From Arenicella sp. (GTDB lineage: Bacteria; Pseudomonadota; Gammaproteobacteria; Arenicellales; Arenicellaceae), in NCBI GenBank assembly GCA_023301745.1, contig JALZVW010000066.1, positions 1 to 42,286 of the forward strand: 42,286 nucleotides of DNA, in the 5' to 3' direction. A model generated the notes under the pieces. The model had not been told where the DNA came from. It did not search any database and saw only the letters and a list, made by a program, of their open reading frames with translations. Shown here piece by piece: positions 39,721 to 42,286 of the stretch (positions are counted from its first letter, which is position 1; the number at the start of each line of letters is the position of its first letter). The position numbers were made by a program, and so were the translations under genes.

Positions 39721-42249
39721 TTAACTCACTGCCTTGAAGGCTAATCGTTTCTTTTCTATCTCGTTAGCCGGCCTTACTTGGCCACGCTCTTCAACAAAGA
39801 TAATGTTGTCATCTTGTTTGTCTGAATTGACGAATTGCTTAAAGCGCTTTAATTTCTCTTGATCATTGACGGCGGTCTTCCATTCACATTGATAGGTGTC
39901 GACCACATGCTTCATTTGAGCTTCTAGCTCAGCGGCAATACCCAACGAGTCGTTAATAATCACATCTTGTAGATACGTCAGCCCCCCTTCCAAGTTTTCG
40001 AACCACGTTGAGGTACGTTGTAAGCGATCAGCGGTTCGAACGTAAAACATCAAGAAACGATCAATGTATTTTATTAGGGTCGGTGTGTCTAAATCGGTTG
40101 CAAATAAATCGGCGTGCCGAGGCTTCATTCCACCGTTACCGCAAACGTAAAGGTTCCAACCATTTTCCGTGGCAATAATACCAACGTCTTTACTTTGTGC
40201 TTCGGCGCACTCTCGCGTACAACCCGATACCGCCATCTTAAATTTGTGTGGAGCGCGCAAACCTTTATATCGATTCTCAATATCAATTGCTTGACCGACA
40301 CTGTCTTGCACACCATAACGGCACCAAGTGCTTCCCACACACGACTTCACAGTTCTTAATGCCTTTGCATAACCATGCCCAGTTTCAAAACCGGCCTCTA
40401 TCAGAGCAGACCATATCGCCGGTAAGTCATTCATTTTGGCGCCAAATAGATCGACGCGTTGACCACCTGTGATCTTGCTATACAAGCCGTACTCTTTGGC
40501 AACCTGACCTAGAGCAATTAGTTGATCAGGTAAAATTTCACCGGCCGGTACGCGTGGTATCACCGAATACGTGCCATCTTTCTGCATATTCGCCATGAAC
40601 GTGTCATTGGTGTCTTGCAGTGGCAACAGGTCAGCTTCTAATACGTGGTCGTTCCACAGTGATGCCATAATCGAGGCAACGGTTGGTTTGCAGATATCGC
40701 AACCATGACCCGTTCCATGTTTTTCTATCAGTTCATCAAAGGTTTTAATCTGCGTGCTTTTAACAATAGTAAACAAATCTTGGCGAGTATATTTAAAGTG
40801 CTCACAAAGGTCAGTATTGACCTCTAAGCCACGCGCTGACAATTCGAAGTCGACGACGTTTTTCAACAAGGCCGCGCAACCTCCGCAACCCGTCGCTGCG
40901 CTAGTGCAACCTTTGACGTCAGCAACAGTTTGGCAGCCACCTTCAATCGCCTCAACGATATCGCCTTTAGAAACGTTATGACAAGAGCAAATAGAGGCAT
41001 TCATTGGTAAGGCGTCAACACCTAAGCTGGGCGTGCCACCTTCAACCGCTGGTAGAATCAAGTTTTCTGGATTATCCGGCAGGTCAATATCATTAAGATA
41101 ATATTGCAAAATCGTATCGTAATCGTCGCAGTCGCCGACCAGCGTTGCACCAAGAACTTTTTTTCCATCGGCTGAAACATTCAAACGCTTATAGACATCG
41201 TCTCGTTCATCACTAAAGACAAAGGCACGCGAATTTTCAGCAACACCTTTGGAGTCGCCGATAGAGCCAACGTCAACACCAAGTAGTTTCAGTTTAGTGC
41301 TCATATCAGCACCCGTGAACGACACTTTATCGCTACTCAATTGTGACACGGCGGCTTCGGCCATTCGATAACCGGGCGCGACTAAGCCATAAATAAAATT
41401 ACCCAACACAGCACACTCGCCGATCGCGAATATATTTTCGTCAGACGTTTTACATTGATAATCTATTTCAATCCCGCCGCGTTCGCCAACTTTTAAGTCA
41501 GCATCACGAGCCAATTGATCGTAAGGCCTGATGCCCGCCGAAAACACAATCATATCGGTCTCAAGCTCGGTGTCATCGGCGAACTCCATCTTCAACCGAT
41601 GGTCTTTACCTTTTGAAATCAGCTTGGTTGCTTTGCTGGTATGCACCTTCACATCGAGTGCTTCTATTTTACGGCGCAACATTGTGCTGCCACCGTCATC
41701 GAGTTGCACACCCATCAGTCCGGGTGCAAATTCCACCACATGTGCTTCTAAGCCCAAATTCTTTAGTGCATTTGCGCACTCTAGCCCAAGCAAACCTCCG
41801 CCGACAACCACACCGATTTTCTTGCCTTTTGCAGACGCCTTTATCTCAGCTAGATCATCGATGGTTCTATAAGCGAGACAGTGCGCTTGATCATGCCCAG
41901 GAACCGGCGGGATAAACGGGTAGGAACCCGTAGCAAGCACCAGCTTGTCGTATGGGAATTCTTGGCCACCCTTGGTAATGACCTTCTTGCCTTGTCGGTC
42001 AATAGACTCAACAAAGTCGCCAAAATGAGCATCGACTCCGAGTTCGACATAGTGCTCACGGGTGGTCATCGCTAAATCAGAAGGCTCCTTGCCATCGAAC
42101 ACTTCAGACAGATGAACCCGGTCATACGCAGGTCGACTTTCCCCACCAATTACGGTGATATTCGCATTTACGTGGGAGTTAGCTAAGGTCTCAACATAGT
42201 GATGACCAACCATGCCATTTCCAACAACGACAACATTTAATTTATTCAT
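39721..42249 (-). CDS. nirB: NADH-dependent nitrite reductase large subunit (NirB)
   Basis: 842 residues from the ATG at 42249, where the family begins (M-N-K-L-N-V-V-V-V-G-N-G-M-V-G-H); the ATG 11 codons upstream is less likely. Residues 1-300 are the FAD/NADH oxidoreductase module, with a second G-x-G-x-x-G near 149. BFD-type [2Fe-2S] cysteines C421, C423, C455 and C458 follow. Ferredoxin-like half domains precede the siroheme/[4Fe-4S] cysteines C637, C643, C677 and C681. It reduces nitrite to ammonium with NADH. It leads the operon nirB-nirD-nasA. The promoter lies at or beyond the window edge. Confidence 0.95.
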   Translation of the reverse strand: MNKLNVVVVGNGMVGHHYVETLANSHVNANITVIGGESRPAYDRVHLSEVFDGKEPSDLAMTTREHYVELGVDAHFGDFVESIDRQGKKVITKGGQEFPYDKLVLATGSYPFIPPVPGHDQAHCLAYRTIDDLAEIKASAKGKKIGVVVGGGLLGLECANALKNLGLEAHVVEFAPGLMGVQLDDGGSTMLRRKIEALDVKVHTSKATKLISKGKDHRLKMEFADDTELETDMIVFSAGIRPYDQLARDADLKVGERGGIEIDYQCKTSDENIFAIGECAVLGNFIYGLVAPGYRMAEAAVSQLSSDKVSFTGADMSTKLKLLGVDVGSIGDSKGVAENSRAFVFSDERDDVYKRLNVSADGKKVLGATLVGDCDDYDTILQYYLNDIDLPDNPENLILPAVEGGTPSLGVDALPMNASICSCHNVSKGDIVEAIEGGCQTVADVKGCTSAATGCGGCAALLKNVVDFELSARGLEVNTDLCEHFKYTRQDLFTIVKSTQIKTFDELIEKHGTGHGCDICKPTVASIMASLWNDHVLEADLLPLQDTNDTFMANMQKDGTYSVIPRVPAGEILPDQLIALGQVAKEYGLYSKITGGQRVDLFGAKMNDLPAIWSALIEAGFETGHGYAKALRTVKSCVGSTWCRYGVQDSVGQAIDIENRYKGLRAPHKFKMAVSGCTRECAEAQSKDVGIIATENGWNLYVCGNGGMKPRHADLFATDLDTPTLIKYIDRFLMFYVRTADRLQRTSTWFENLEGGLTYLQDVIINDSLGIAAELEAQMKHVVDTYQCEWKTAVNDQEKLKRFKQFVNSDKQDDNIIFVEERGQVRPANEIEKKRLAFKAVS

Positions 42250-42286
42250 GTTTTTCTCAAAAAAAATGGGTGGCAACGCCATTGTC

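Noticed and set aside
41531-41915. Long plus-strand frames opposite nirB
   Set aside because: These are shadows of the nirB coding frame, serine- and proline-rich, with no domain marks.
1-42286. tRNA, rRNA, CRISPR array, insertion sequence or prophage
   Set aside because: No cloverleaf, repeat-spacer pattern, transposase or phage gene was seen on either strand by reading. A dedicated search was not possible.

Overview
The window is a dense chromosomal stretch, about 92% coding, from a gammaproteobacterium of middling GC content. Nearly every protein belongs to the usual gammaproteobacterial core. Typical gene blocks support the assignment: ubiE-ubiJ-ubiB, dapF-DUF484-xerC, glmU-glmS, pdxA-rsmA, hemC-D-X-Y divergent from argH, and lptM-lysA. 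I see no prophage, insertion sequence, CRISPR array, rRNA or tRNA. A free-living, probably aquatic, aerobic bacterium that assimilates nitrate fits the content, but the genus cannot be read from the sequence.

Layout. Positions 1-3570 hold the end of ftsX and a minus-strand ubiquinone operon (DUF971-ubiE-ubiJ-ubiB). Positions 3765-5299 hold a hotdog thioesterase and two small unassigned genes. Positions 5380-9024 are a minus-strand run, dapF-DUF484-xerC-(cytochrome b561/YceI fusion). Positions 9085-16429 hold the nucleotidase yrfG and then a long minus-strand run, glmU-glmS-uvrD-hydrolase-GNAT. Positions 16543-22303 are a plus-strand run: pdxA-rsmA, rpmE, rpoH, gor, a small membrane protein and a UDG-like protein. 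Positions 22330-29807 are minus strand: a fused hemCD gene, hemX, hemY, mutM and ptrB. Positions 29980-34404 are plus strand: argH-lptM-lysA, a DUF4124/glutaredoxin protein and an exonuclease III. Positions 34574-42249 are minus strand: a secreted glycoside-hydrolase-like protein and the operon nirB-nirD-nasA for assimilatory nitrate and nitrite reduction.

The most notable signal is the control region of rpoH (heat-shock sigma factor). It holds a perfect CIRCE element (TTAGCACTC-N9-GAGTGCTAA, the HrcA operator), a sequence resembling a sigma-32 promoter upstream of it, and a second perfect inverted repeat between CIRCE and the start codon. This suggests that the repressor-based and sigma-based heat-shock circuits are wired together at this gene.

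Other points of interest are the hemC-hemD fusion, the b561-YceI fusion, a repeat-rich leader before hemXY, -10 boxes placed so that pdxA and yrfG mRNAs would be leaderless or nearly so, and a lone secreted carbohydrate-active enzyme. Relative to the common gammaproteobacterial order, ftsX is separated from rpoH, and lptM-lysA is separated from dapF-DUF484-xerC, so this chromosome has been rearranged here. I did not find a wholly new multi-gene system.
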